A stretch of 47,565 bases of DNA from the IMG/VR virus record IMGVR_UViG_3300005618_000026, positions 1 through 47,565 of that record; one strand, given 5' to 3'. Position numbers and translations under genes: made by a program. Shown one piece after another: positions 7,826 through 16,160 of the stretch (position 1 is the first letter of the stretch; every line of letters starts with the position of its first letter). Source of the DNA: a virus. The notes below the pieces were generated by a model that was given only the letters and a program-made list of their open reading frames with translations, searched no databases and was not told where the DNA came from.

Positions 7826-8251
7826 TTAGCAGCAAATATACAATTCAGGTCTGTAAAGAAATCCATAATCAGTTTTATAACCAATAAAAACATCATAAAG
7901 TGTATCTGGTTTCAAATTTACCATTCTTCCTGGAGAAACATCACTTAACCATAATTCGGCACCAATACCTCCAGGAATTCGCGAATCTATAAAACTTTGT
8001 TCTAATGGAATACGATATTCAAATGGACCTGGAGCAATGCGTAAATAAAATGAATCAGGAGTTGGAAAACTCCAAATAACACCTTGAACATTTTGTTTCT
8101 GCCCATCTATGGCTTGGGCTAATTTATAGATATTATCTACATCTAAGTAAATAATATCTCCAATATTAAATGTTTGTTCAGCATTAGCCTGATACAATAA
8201 TTTTGGATCAGTGTGTGAGTGACTTATTGTTAAATCTCTATAGGAAGTCAT
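7826..8251 (-). CDS. beta-rich virion protein candidate, 141 aa
   Basis: No firm family. The layout GDIIYLDVDNIYKLAQAIDG, GVIWSF, YRIPLEQSF, LWLSDVSPGRM and VFIGYKTDYG is the rhythm of small all-beta modules found in phage fibres and head decoration proteins, where a hydrophobic turn (xLWLSxxxPG) recurs. The protein ends in Cys-Cys. It sits between portal and core genes, with the start 5 bases after the portal stop and no clear SD, so translation is probably coupled. A decoration or fibre role is inference. Confidence 0.55.
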   Translation of the reverse strand: MTSYRDLTISHSHTDPKLLYQANAEQTFNIGDIIYLDVDNIYKLAQAIDGQKQNVQGVIWSFPTPDSFYLRIAPGPFEYRIPLEQSFIDSRIPGGIGAELWLSDVSPGRMVNLKPDTLYDVFIGYKTDYGFLYRPELYICC

Positions 8252-8256
8252 TTACA

Positions 8257-10032
8257 TTAAGCGAAACTATCTAAGTTATCGCTTCCTCCTTTTTCATTTC
8301 CACTAGATTCTTCTCCACTTCCAGTTTCAGAAGAAGTTGATTCTTTATCATTTGATGAATCTTTTTCATTTCCTGATTTAGAACTATCTTTATCTAAATC
8401 AGCAAGATCATCTAAGCTATCTTTACTTCCCCCACCTTTACTGCTAGAACCTCCACTATCACTACTTCCTCCACCACCCGAACCACCAGCGCCACTAGCT
8501 TCATATTCATTCTTATCTTTTTGAAGCCAGAAATCATTTTCAGCAATATCATCATCACTGAATTTCAAGAATTTGCGCATCAACCATTGCAATGAAAGAA
8601 GTGGTTTCTTACCACTGTCTTCATCACTTTCACTGTAACTTACGAAGCGTTCAAAGTTTTCTGAGCGGCGGGTAAGAATATCTGTTTCAAGGGCTTCTTC
8701 AAACAAGTTGTTACCAATCATGTCAACACGATAATCAAATTCATTGATACCATATTCGTCAGCATAACCTTTTAGACGTAAATGACTGATAAAAATTTGT
8801 GAGAAAATATCTTTAAAACGATCAACAAATTGTAGAACCATTTTATGGAAACGTACTTCTTCGCGTGTAATGTCTGATGTATCGCCAAGACTAAATCCTG
8901 TATCAGATTTAACGCGACTCATTGGAATACGCATTGCGCGATACAGTTTATCTAAAAAGTATAGGACGTCATCAATTTGACCAAGATTATCGCCGCCAGC
9001 TAATGTGTCTACCTTACTACCTTTTCCATTTTGTGATGGAAACCAGAAGTCTTCAATCATTGCTAATGTATCAATAGTTTGACTTGTTTCGCCAGTTGTT
9101 GGATCAAAAGTTTTTCTTTGACGATATTTCTTCATCAAATTTTGTACATATTGTTCAGCTTTTGCTTTAGGGAGATTACCAACTTCAATTGTAAAAATAC
9201 GACGTTCAGGAGCATGCACCAAACGATAAATTACAAGGGCATCTTCCATTTGACGTAGCTTGCGATAATCAACCTTTGCAACATCAAGATATGATCTTAC
9301 AATCTTCTCATAACGATTAGGACGATCATAAATGCCAGAATTAGCATAAGCTACCATCTCTGTTGGCATTTGAATGATATTGGTTTCGTTCTTGTGTAAG
9401 AAGAATGCAATGTTGTCACTTTCACTTTCTTCCCACAAAGGGAAGGTATATTCTGGCAACAAATGTTTAACTCTAAGGATTCCACGTTCTTTAGCTGTGA
9501 TTGGATCAACAACTTTTTCTAAGAATATTTCACCTTCAATCATGTATGCAGTGAACCATTCGTAAATATATTTACGAACATTGATAACTTCATTCATCAA
9601 ATAATCCCACTCCTTGTGGAGATTGGCCATTACATTTTTATTTTGTTGAAAAAGTGGATTAGTAATTGTTAATTGAATTACTTGATCTTCTGATGAGAAA
9701 TTTATTGCTTCATCTTGAATTTCACCCAATGCGAATGAAATTTCTGGAAATAATGCCATACCACGATAAAGTGCTAAGCGTTGTCCTTTTGGTTGTTCAG
9801 TGGCATGAAGAAATGTATTGAAATTTGCCGATTGATTTGCGAATTCGCCTGGTACTGCTGTAACAGTTACATCTTCCATTTCAGTCGCAGATGGAATGGT
9901 TTGGCGGCCATACTTATCACCTTGACGATCAAAAGTATTATAAATTCTTTTGTAGTGAAGTTGTTGCTGATCCTTAGTCCAATTGTTTCTGCGGACGAAT
10001 GGCGATAAAATTCTTGAGAAAAAGTCAGACAT
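8257..10032 (-). CDS. gp20: portal vertex protein (gp20 family)
   Basis: The 591-residue protein carries T4-type portal hallmarks: an N-terminal YDTFDR/GRQ-like segment, ALVIYRLVHAPERRIFTIEVGNLPK, FDPTTGE, DFWFPSQNGKGSKVDTLAGG, and RMPMSR-like RIPMSRVKSDTGF. Portals form the dodecameric ring through which DNA enters and leaves. The last 85 residues are low-complexity Gly/Ser then Asp/Ser/Lys, about 65 residues longer than T4 gp20 (524 aa), perhaps a flexible tail in the head interior. A late promoter and a 55-base leader with SD (AGGAA) precede it. Confidence 0.95.
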   Translation of the reverse strand: MSDFFSRILSPFVRRNNWTKDQQQLHYKRIYNTFDRQGDKYGRQTIPSATEMEDVTVTAVPGEFANQSANFNTFLHATEQPKGQRLALYRGMALFPEISFALGEIQDEAINFSSEDQVIQLTITNPLFQQNKNVMANLHKEWDYLMNEVINVRKYIYEWFTAYMIEGEIFLEKVVDPITAKERGILRVKHLLPEYTFPLWEESESDNIAFFLHKNETNIIQMPTEMVAYANSGIYDRPNRYEKIVRSYLDVAKVDYRKLRQMEDALVIYRLVHAPERRIFTIEVGNLPKAKAEQYVQNLMKKYRQRKTFDPTTGETSQTIDTLAMIEDFWFPSQNGKGSKVDTLAGGDNLGQIDDVLYFLDKLYRAMRIPMSRVKSDTGFSLGDTSDITREEVRFHKMVLQFVDRFKDIFSQIFISHLRLKGYADEYGINEFDYRVDMIGNNLFEEALETDILTRRSENFERFVSYSESDEDSGKKPLLSLQWLMRKFLKFSDDDIAENDFWLQKDKNEYEASGAGGSGGGGSSDSGGSSSKGGGSKDSLDDLADLDKDSSKSGNEKDSSNDKESTSSETGSGEESSGNEKGGSDNLDSFA

Positions 10033-10092
10033 TTCGTTTCCTGTTAATTATTATAATACCCTGAGTTTAATTATAATGTTTATACACCCCTA

Positions 10093-10100
10093 TATTTATA
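10093..10100 (-). promoter_or_regulatory. T4-type late promoter TATAAATA for gp20
   Basis: Perfect TATAAATA on the minus strand, 60 bases before the gp20 ATG. It is back to back with the plus-strand late promoter in the hairpin at 10125-10183. Confidence 0.75.
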
Positions 10101-10124
10101 CACTTTATTGACCATTGAACCCTG

Positions 10125-10183
10125 ATTTCATAAAGTTGTATTCCCTTATATAAATAATTATTGGGAATACAACTTTATGAAAT
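10125..10183 (+). repeat. 21-bp perfect inverted repeat enclosing a late promoter and covering the HNH gene start
   Basis: The left arm 10125-10145 (ending GTTGTATTCCC) and the right arm 10163-10183 (starting GGGAATACAAC) are perfect reverse complements, with a 17-base AT loop between them. TATAAATA lies entirely in the loop and the ATG of the endonuclease gene lies in the right arm. A read-through transcript would lock the start codon in the stem. A transcript from the internal late promoter would begin near 10162, lack the left arm and leave the start free. T4 homing endonuclease genes such as I-TevI are known to use this logic. Confidence 0.85.
10149..10156 (+). promoter_or_regulatory. T4-type late promoter TATAAATA in hairpin loop
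   Basis: Perfect TATAAATA inside the loop of the inverted repeat. The predicted first base (about 10162) is at the start of the right arm, which begins GGG, giving a 15-base leader before the ATG at 10177. Confidence 0.8.
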
Positions 10184-11073
10184 GTAATGTATGTAATAAA
10201 ATTTTTGATAATTTTAGAAAACTTTCTAAGCATATCAGGGATAATCATAAAGAATTTTCAATTCAAAAATATTACGATACTTTTGTAAAAAAGGAAAAAG
10301 AAGGTTTATGTCCAATATGCAACGCTCCAACAAATTTTGCATCTATATCTAAAGGATATCATTTAATTTGCTCATCGCGTAAATGTGCATGCACATTTAA
10401 CAGAGACAAATTAAGAAAAAATCCAGAAAAATTTAATTTATTTAAAGAAAAAGTATCTAAAAATTTAAAAAACATGTGGAAATTTAAAGATAATTCTTTA
10501 AGAGTATCAAAAACAACAAAAACTAGGAATAAATGGGTTGAAACTTTATCAGATGATGAACGATCTGAAATTTTTGGATGGTTAAATAAATTATCACCAG
10601 AAGAAAAATCAATAAAATGCAAAGAGTTATTAGATAAAACATTGTTTAAATGGTGGAAAAATGCATCAGATGAACAAAAGCAACAAACATATAAAAAAAT
10701 TGTAGAAACAAAAATTAAAAACGGAACATGTCTACCCGAATCAGAAGAATATAATTATTTAAATTACAAAAAACAAGTTAGAAAACTATCTGAACAAAAT
10801 TACAAAAAATATAAGGAATTTATAAACCCAAACAACTTAATACGTTCAAGAAAAATGCAACTTGATCATCGTGTTAGCATATTTAATGGATTTATTTTAG
10901 GTATACCAAAAGAAATCATTGCAAGTCCATATAATTTAGAACTTTTAGATGGATATAAAAATAATCAAAAACACAAAAACAATTCTATTTCAATTGAGGA
11001 ATTATGTCAAAATTTCAAAAAAGTATATTCATCCCAACAAATCCAAAAAAATACAAAGGAAAAACTCCGGTAA
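10177..11073 (+). CDS. HNH homing endonuclease, free-standing
   Basis: A 298-residue basic protein. N-terminal zinc fingers: Cys3-Cys6-His19-His24 (C2H2), then Cys45, Cys48, Cys65 and Cys70/72. A long Lys-rich helical middle is the likely DNA-recognition part. The HNH nuclease is at the C-terminus: Asp230-His231 (QLDHRVSIFNGF), Asn253 in SPYNLELL, and Asn263 with His266. Such enzymes nick or cut DNA at one site and spread their own gene. The gene is strikingly AT-rich compared with gp20 and gp4, a sign of transfer. Its last 70 bases overlap the start of gp4 in another frame, and the gp4 ribosome site (GAGGA) lies inside it, so it inserted directly against gp4. Confidence 0.85.
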   Translation: MKCNVCNKIFDNFRKLSKHIRDNHKEFSIQKYYDTFVKKEKEGLCPICNAPTNFASISKGYHLICSSRKCACTFNRDKLRKNPEKFNLFKEKVSKNLKNMWKFKDNSLRVSKTTKTRNKWVETLSDDERSEIFGWLNKLSPEEKSIKCKELLDKTLFKWWKNASDEQKQQTYKKIVETKIKNGTCLPESEEYNYLNYKKQVRKLSEQNYKKYKEFINPNNLIRSRKMQLDHRVSIFNGFILGIPKEIIASPYNLELLDGYKNNQKHKNNSISIEELCQNFKKVYSSQQIQKNTKEKLR

Positions 11074-11447
11074 TAGCAAGAAGTTCCTGGGAAACTAAAT
11101 TCATGCATTTCTTGGATTCCAACGCTAATGTATTGGAATGGTCAAGTGAAAGTTTGGCAATACCTTATATCAATCCTTTTACAGGAAGATGGTCAAGATA
11201 CTTCCCTGACTTTGTAATTAAATACAAAGATAATAAGGGTGTAGAAAAATTTGAAATAATTGAAGTGAAACCAATGAAGCAAACCATTGCTCCTACAGTT
11301 TCTAGAGGAAAATCTAAAAAGACTGTCCTAACAGAAAATAAAACTTGGATTGTTAATAATGCTAAATGGGCATCAACAGTAGAATTCTGTAAAAAGCATG
11401 GTTATGCATTCAGAATTATTACCGAGAATGATTTATTTTTTAAGTAA
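11004..11447 (+). CDS. gp4: head completion protein / TnsA-like nuclease (gp4 family)
   Basis: The 147 residues follow T4 gp4 closely: PTNPKKYKGK, RSSWETKFMHFLD, VLEWSSESLAIPY, NPFTGRWSRYFPDF, then FEIIEVKP and NAKWASTVEFCKKHGY. The Glu of RSSWE, the Asp of FPDF and the EVK triad fit the TnsA/PD-(D/E)XK-type nuclease fold. In T4, gp4 trims or protects packaged DNA ends in head completion. The ATG at 11004 is chosen because it follows GAGGA and matches the family start; it lies inside the homing endonuclease gene. It converges on rnh with an 8-base overlap. Confidence 0.9.
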   Translation: MSKFQKSIFIPTNPKKYKGKTPVIARSSWETKFMHFLDSNANVLEWSSESLAIPYINPFTGRWSRYFPDFVIKYKDNKGVEKFEIIEVKPMKQTIAPTVSRGKSKKTVLTENKTWIVNNAKWASTVEFCKKHGYAFRIITENDLFFK

Positions 11448-12384
11448 ATAATTCTTCAACATCATTAAGATTATTCATTAACGAATTACCTGTAGTTTTA
11501 TTAGTGGCAATACGCTGAATGATTTGATCCATATTAGACATGTTACGCAACAATTCTCTAAACTTATTTTTAGACAAATAATGGAATATTTCTTTTCCAG
11601 ATGGAAGAACATAATCCTTAAAATTATCTTTAAATTGTTTGATTAATGCCTGCGGAGTTCTATCTAGATCAATGAGAATTGTATTTCTCTTAAACCGTTC
11701 TTTATATTCTTCACCAAAAGTTACTATTGAACCATCAGCATTTGTATGAAATGGTGTCTTATCATCAAACATTTCTTGAAGCTTACCTTCATTCAAAATC
11801 TTTTCAGCAGTCTTATCACCAACACGTTCTTTAATTGAAGGTACGTTATCACCTGGATCACCAGTTAAAATTTTAATTTTAAGCTCTTTAATAGGATCAT
11901 CACAAACTAAAAATTTTGCTTTAATTGGATCATAAATTTTAACATTTTTATATTTAAGTAATTGCAAATAATCTGTATCAGATGTTACAATTATTTTTTC
12001 AAAATTTTGCCAATCTCTTGCAAAAACTCCTGCCAAGTCATCTGCTTCTAAGTACTTTTGCTGCAAGACGTAAAATGGAAAATATTGCTTAACTTCTTCA
12101 GTAAATGCTCGGTAGTTATCAAAGAACGCAGTCCAATCAATATCTGTTTGTTTTGCCCTGGCCGCTTTTCTATTTTCTTTATATTCTAGGTAATATTTTT
12201 TACGCCAGTTTTCTTTATCATCAACCAACAAAACAATTTCATCAGCGGCAAATTTGCGCGATGTATTGATGATTTGATTAAACATCAAATGCTTGAAATA
12301 ATTCCATCCAACGTCCTTAATATCTTTATTGGCTGCGTGAAGACAGCGGTAAGCGACGTGATTTAGGTCAAATAATACTATCAT
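11440..12384 (-). CDS. rnh: RNase H / 5'-3' flap exonuclease (T4 RNase H family)
   Basis: A FEN-1/T4 RNase H type nuclease of 314 residues (T4: 305). Metal-binding acidic positions are visible: LFDLNHVAYR at the start, VDDKENWRKKYY, EADDLAGVF, VTSDTDYLQLL and the helix-hairpin-helix region TGDPGDNVPSI followed by VGDKTAEKIL. It removes RNA primers from Okazaki fragments together with gp32 and gp45. It stands apart from the replication cluster on the minus strand. The start codon is preceded not by an SD but by a hairpin (12386-12411). Confidence 0.92.
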   Translation of the reverse strand: MIVLFDLNHVAYRCLHAANKDIKDVGWNYFKHLMFNQIINTSRKFAADEIVLLVDDKENWRKKYYLEYKENRKAARAKQTDIDWTAFFDNYRAFTEEVKQYFPFYVLQQKYLEADDLAGVFARDWQNFEKIIVTSDTDYLQLLKYKNVKIYDPIKAKFLVCDDPIKELKIKILTGDPGDNVPSIKERVGDKTAEKILNEGKLQEMFDDKTPFHTNADGSIVTFGEEYKERFKRNTILIDLDRTPQALIKQFKDNFKDYVLPSGKEIFHYLSKNKFRELLRNMSNMDQIIQRIATNKTTGNSLMNNLNDVEELFT

Positions 12385-12385
12385 T

Positions 12386-12411
12386 AGTTAGTTCTTTTAA
12401 AAAGTCTAACT
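12386..12411 (-). promoter_or_regulatory. hairpin abutting the rnh start codon
   Basis: On the minus strand AGTTAG...CTAACT (six pairs) encloses a CTTTT/AAAG stem, ending one base before the rnh ATG. No Shine-Dalgarno is exposed. It may control ribosome entry, but the stem is AT-rich and weak. Confidence 0.4.
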
Positions 12412-12438
12412 ATCTATGATATGAAGTTTTTTATGGAA

Positions 12439-13281
12439 TCAATTAGTTTTGCGCTTTACGCCGAGTTTTCCCATATACAGTGCAATATCATCAGTTGTTG
12501 TTCCTGGCATATTTGCCTGTGGAACTCCTGCTGGCGCACTCATTCCAACTGAACCTCCACCACCATTACTTACATCACCATCTTCTTGAATTGGTGCTGT
12601 TTCTGGTTGAGGATTTGAAATGTTTATAACTGCTTGTGGATCAACTGTTGTGATATTGTTATGTTTGAGGAATTGATTGACAGTATCCAAATTTAATGGC
12701 AATTCTAATGCTCTGAATAAATTTGCGATACTTGCAGGAGTTGAATCCTTCATAACATCTTCGTACAATTTTCTATTTTCTGGTTTAGCACCAAGTTTAG
12801 CATCAAAATTTGCAATTCCTGCAGTTGATGTTGCTGGACCTGATGTTGCAACTGGACCAGCACCTGCAGCACCACCAGCATCCTCATCAAGAGCTTTTAG
12901 ATTACTCTTCATTTCCAAACGAAGTTTTGCCAATTCATCTTTTAGACGGTAATCAGCAACATATTCGCCAACTTCTACTTCGCCTTGGTTTGGGTTTTGT
13001 TCTTTCTTTGGCTTGTCTTCTTCTGGTTTTGTGTCAGTAACAAAACCTTTATCTTCAACTGCTGATGGCAATGGTTCATTCTTTTCTACTTCTGTAGGAT
13101 GAACCATCTTGTCTTCTTTTGGAGCTTCTTCAATTTTGTCTTCTTTTTCTTTACCGTAAATTACTTCTTCTTTAGGGACCTTAATTTTTGATCCATATTG
13201 AGATTCAAGAATTACAAAGTTTTTATCTTCTTTTGCAAGAGTATAAGGAAAACCTTTGTAGATAACATGTTTGGAAGCCAT
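12439..13281 (-). CDS. late acidic protein with SH3/KOW-like start, 280 aa, function unknown
   Basis: No family recognised. Residues 5-40 (VIYKGFPYTLAKEDKNFVI then KIKVPKEEVIYG) look like a small SH3/KOW beta barrel. Residues 45-115 are a Glu/Lys/Pro-rich disordered linker, 130-155 an Ala/Gly/Thr-rich stretch, 160-220 helical, and the end Gly/Pro-rich. It has its own late promoter (13307-13314) inside the 3' end of the resolvase gene and an SD (AAGGAA). Late control suggests a virion or assembly protein; composition fits a core or internal head component, but that is a guess. Confidence 0.6.
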   Translation of the reverse strand: MASKHVIYKGFPYTLAKEDKNFVILESQYGSKIKVPKEEVIYGKEKEDKIEEAPKEDKMVHPTEVEKNEPLPSAVEDKGFVTDTKPEEDKPKKEQNPNQGEVEVGEYVADYRLKDELAKLRLEMKSNLKALDEDAGGAAGAGPVATSGPATSTAGIANFDAKLGAKPENRKLYEDVMKDSTPASIANLFRALELPLNLDTVNQFLKHNNITTVDPQAVINISNPQPETAPIQEDGDVSNGGGGSVGMSAPAGVPQANMPGTTTDDIALYMGKLGVKRKTN

Positions 13282-13286
13282 ATATT

Positions 13287-13781
13287 TTATTCCTTAGACA
13301 ATTGATTATTTATACATTCTTGCCACCCATAAGTGGCAATAGCTAATGCATCTGACATTCCGTCATGTGGCTTTTTGCTTCTTGGTGTAGCTAAAAGACT
13401 TACTTGAGGATATTTAGCTGTAATAAATGCAATTGTGTCTTCCTTTTCATGCTTTTCATCACCCATGAGAGTTTTTTGCCATTTTCTAGGTCCAACTGTA
13501 ACTATTTTGAATCCAAGTGCTTCCATAACGCCATGCAGCCCACCGGTACCCCAACCGAAACGAAACATGGATGTTACTCCTTGTCCTGGCATGGCATGAA
13601 CTTGTTCAATGTAAATGATGTCTGGATTTAAATTTTTTAGCAATAATGCTACCGATCTAAAATCCAATTCATCTTTATCTTGTGAACTAGTTCTAATTGG
13701 CATTGGAGTTACAGATACTGTTGTATCATCAATATACGCTATTCCACCTTTTTGACCTGGATCTATACCTACAAGTTTCAT
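13287..13781 (-). CDS. RuvC-like Holliday junction resolvase
   Basis: The RNase H-fold resolvase signature is complete: GIDPGQKGGIAYID (Asp7), IIYIEQVHAMPGQG (Glu59), then KKPHDGMSDALAIATYG (Asp140 and Asp144), giving the four acidic metal ligands of RuvC. At 164 residues the length is normal. It would resolve branched DNA made by uvsX/uvsY/uvsW recombination before packaging, the task of endonuclease VII (gp49) in T4. Endonuclease VII is not seen in this window. The start overlaps the stop of the 13781 gene by one base. Confidence 0.9.
   Translation of the reverse strand: MKLVGIDPGQKGGIAYIDDTTVSVTPMPIRTSSQDKDELDFRSVALLLKNLNPDIIYIEQVHAMPGQGVTSMFRFGWGTGGLHGVMEALGFKIVTVGPRKWQKTLMGDEKHEKEDTIAFITAKYPQVSLLATPRSKKPHDGMSDALAIATYGWQECINNQLSKE
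13307..13314 (-). promoter_or_regulatory. T4-type late promoter TATAAATA inside ruvC 3' end
   Basis: Perfect TATAAATA on the minus strand within the last codons of the resolvase gene, with a leader of about 20 bases carrying AAGGAA before the ATG at 13281. It separates late control of the 12439-13281 gene from that of the resolvase. Confidence 0.7.
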
Positions 13782-14167
13782 TATTCTACTTTCTTTATAG
13801 ATTCAGATATTTTAGTTTTAATTTCTCTAGTTTGTTCTTCCGTAAAAAATCTATTTTTTACAATTTTCCCATCCTCAAAAAACAATTTATGACGTTCATT
13901 CATGAAATCATTTGAATCTGAAATATTATAATATTTTAGGATTTCTTTGATTGCATCTTCGTATAAAACATATTTTTCTCTTTCCAAATTGATAAGTAAT
14001 TTTTCTATTATTTTCAATAATGGTGCAACTTCTTTGTCTTTTTTACATAATTCTCTAAGAATAGTATGAACATCATCATCTTCTAACAAAGTATTTGATG
14101 CTTTCTTCTTAGCTATACGGATTTCTTCAAGTGTTTGCTCTAACTGATTTTTTATAATTGAATCCAT
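13781..14167 (-). CDS. hypothetical protein, 128 aa
   Basis: Not recognised. All-helical and charged, with a long predicted coiled coil (residues 1-25 and 45-75) and no Cys apart from one in a helix. It is co-transcribed with the resolvase (the stop shares a base with the resolvase start), so a helper of recombination or simple operon company are both possible. The promoter region is shared divergently with uvsY. Confidence 0.6.
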   Translation of the reverse strand: MDSIIKNQLEQTLEEIRIAKKKASNTLLEDDDVHTILRELCKKDKEVAPLLKIIEKLLINLEREKYVLYEDAIKEILKYYNISDSNDFMNERHKLFFEDGKIVKNRFFTEEQTREIKTKISESIKKVE

Positions 14168-14185
14168 AAGAATTCATTTTATAAT
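14158..14185 (+). promoter_or_regulatory. sigma-70-like promoter for uvsY-uvsW
   Basis: TTGAAT (14158-14163), a 16-base spacer and a perfect TATAAT (14180-14185). The transcript would start near 14192 and run through uvsY, uvsW and the glycosyltransferase gene. A second TATAAT at 14198 has no good upstream partner. No late word is present, consistent with early or middle expression. Confidence 0.6.
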
Positions 14186-14214
14186 AAAGTGTAAAAATAT
14201 AATCGGACCAATAT

Positions 14215-14709
14215 ATGCAAATTAATGTTGAACTATATGAAAATAAACAAAAAGTTGAAGATCATTCAAAGAAGTACAAAGATTTGATGGAAGAGAAGAT
14301 TAAAAAACTTACTGCGCTTCAAGAACAAGTCCTAAAAGATTTAAATGAAATAGATAGAAAAAACCTTGTTACTGAATCAAATCACAATATTTCAAAATAT
14401 CATCGTTACTTATCACTTTTGACAGAAGAGAGAATTACTTTTGCAAAAATGAAAACAAAGAAGGAATTATTTGATGGTGAAGTTAATGAGTACTATCGTT
14501 TCCATTGGGATAAAAGTACCAAGCTTACCGAATCTGCTATTGGAAAATATGTAGCAGCCCACCCTTTGATAACAAGTATTTCAAATCTTGTTAGAGTTGA
14601 AGAAGCTATTGTAGAGTATCTAGAAGGTGTAGTTCAAACCTTTGGAAACAGAAACTTTACGATTAAAAATATAATTGAAGCAAGCAAACTTGAACTTGGA
14701 CTAACATGA
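14215..14709 (+). CDS. uvsY: recombination mediator UvsY
   Basis: Residues 55-160 follow T4 UvsY (137 aa): ISKYHRYLSLLTEERITFAKMK, YYRFHWDK, then LVRVEEAIVEYLEGVVQTFGNRNF and TIKNIIEASKLELG, matching the T4 ending IKSRGFAIKHIQDMRAFEAG. A helical N-terminal extension of about 50 residues is added. UvsY loads the UvsX recombinase onto gp32-coated single strands. Its stop overlaps the uvsW start (ATGA), the pairing also found in T4. Confidence 0.82.
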   Translation: MQINVELYENKQKVEDHSKKYKDLMEEKIKKLTALQEQVLKDLNEIDRKNLVTESNHNISKYHRYLSLLTEERITFAKMKTKKELFDGEVNEYYRFHWDKSTKLTESAIGKYVAAHPLITSISNLVRVEEAIVEYLEGVVQTFGNRNFTIKNIIEASKLELGLT

Positions 14710-16157
14710 ACGAAACTTGGCTAAAAATAACAAAAATTGACGAAAGTTATGGACACATAACTAGTAATCACCCATCTATAATGGGTGACTTATATTCGTT
14801 TTTTTCCCATTTTGTTGATGGGTATTATTTTATGCCTAAATTCAAGGCTGGTGTTTGGGATGGAAAAGTCCATTTCATGGAGAGAAGTGGAAAAATTCCT
14901 ATTGGATTAATTCATTTAGCTTGCAAATTTGTTAAACAAGATGGAATGAAAATATTTTTGGATCCATCATTTGTTGAAAAATATGATGCATTACCAGATT
15001 TTGAAGATCATACAAACAAATGGTTGAGTGAAGTTTACACTCCTTATTCCTATCAGTTTGATGGTGCGCTTATTGCATTAAAGTATAACCGCTGCATTTT
15101 GGAACATGCAACTGGTGCTGGCAAGTCGCTTACCATGGCATTGATTATAATGTACAACTTGCAAAAAGCTAGAGCCAAGAAAATTCTTATATTGGTTCCT
15201 GGTATTTCTTTAGTACATCAACTTGCTTCAGATTTTATAGATTATGGAATTCCTCCGGAATGGATTGGTAAATATTACGCGGATCAAAAAGATACGAATG
15301 AGAAGATCATCATTTCTACATGGCAATCTTTAAAAAACAATGCTGATCTTGCTAGCGAATTTGACATGCTGATTGCTGATGAAGTTCACTCAATAAAAGG
15401 ACACGAAATTAAGAAAGTTGTTGATAATTGCCGTAATGCAAAATATAGAATCGGATTGACTGGTACGATGCCTGATAAGAAGACCGATAATATGTCTGTT
15501 CTTGGTTCAATTGGACCTATATTGCATAAAATTAGTTCAAAAAATCTCATTGAAATGGGAACTACAAGCGACATTATTATTAAAATACCTTTCTTAGAAT
15601 ATGCTCCAGAAATAAAATCAAAAGTAAGAGGATTACCACTTCCTGATGAAAAAGAATGGTTAGAAAATTACGACCCAAGAAACAATATAATTAAGAAAAT
15701 AATTTCAAAGCATGTTGAAAAAGGTCATAATTGTTTGATTCTTGTTGATCACATTTCCCATGGTGAAAAATTATTTGAAAAAGTTTCGGAAATAGAAAAT
15801 TGTAAACCATTTTTTATTCGCGGAGAAACTGCCGGTGAAGAAAGAGAAAGAATTAGAGGATATACAAATGAAAACGAAGGCGTTGTTATCGTTGCTACTT
15901 ACGGTGTATTTTCAACTGGTGTCTCCATCAAGAGATTACATACGGTTTTATTTGCGTCGGCAGGAAAATCAAAGATACGCACATTACAAAGTATAGGGCG
16001 TGGATTACGTCTCCATAAAGATAAAAAACATTTAATCCTGTATGATATTGGTGATAGTACAACATATGCCGAAAAGCACCTAGAAAATAGAATTCAAATC
16101 TATACCAAAGCACAATTTAATATAGATTGCTTTGAAATAAAAGTTAAAAATGGATAA
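14706..16157 (+). CDS. uvsW: ATP-dependent DNA helicase UvsW
   Basis: Superfamily 2 helicase motifs in order: Walker A ATGAGKS (residues 135-141), DEVH (225-228), LTGTMPD (251-257), and motif VI QSIGRGLRLH near residue 430. The N-terminal 100 residues contain the UvsW substrate domain pattern FSHFVDGYYFMPKFKAGVWDGK. At 483 residues it is near T4 UvsW (502). It unwinds R-loops and branched DNA and drives branch migration, switching replication from origin to recombination mode. It is followed after 3 bases by a glycosyltransferase gene. Confidence 0.95.
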   Translation: MNETWLKITKIDESYGHITSNHPSIMGDLYSFFSHFVDGYYFMPKFKAGVWDGKVHFMERSGKIPIGLIHLACKFVKQDGMKIFLDPSFVEKYDALPDFEDHTNKWLSEVYTPYSYQFDGALIALKYNRCILEHATGAGKSLTMALIIMYNLQKARAKKILILVPGISLVHQLASDFIDYGIPPEWIGKYYADQKDTNEKIIISTWQSLKNNADLASEFDMLIADEVHSIKGHEIKKVVDNCRNAKYRIGLTGTMPDKKTDNMSVLGSIGPILHKISSKNLIEMGTTSDIIIKIPFLEYAPEIKSKVRGLPLPDEKEWLENYDPRNNIIKKIISKHVEKGHNCLILVDHISHGEKLFEKVSEIENCKPFFIRGETAGEERERIRGYTNENEGVVIVATYGVFSTGVSIKRLHTVLFASAGKSKIRTLQSIGRGLRLHKDKKHLILYDIGDSTTYAEKHLENRIQIYTKAQFNIDCFEIKVKNG

Positions 16158-16160
16158 AAT

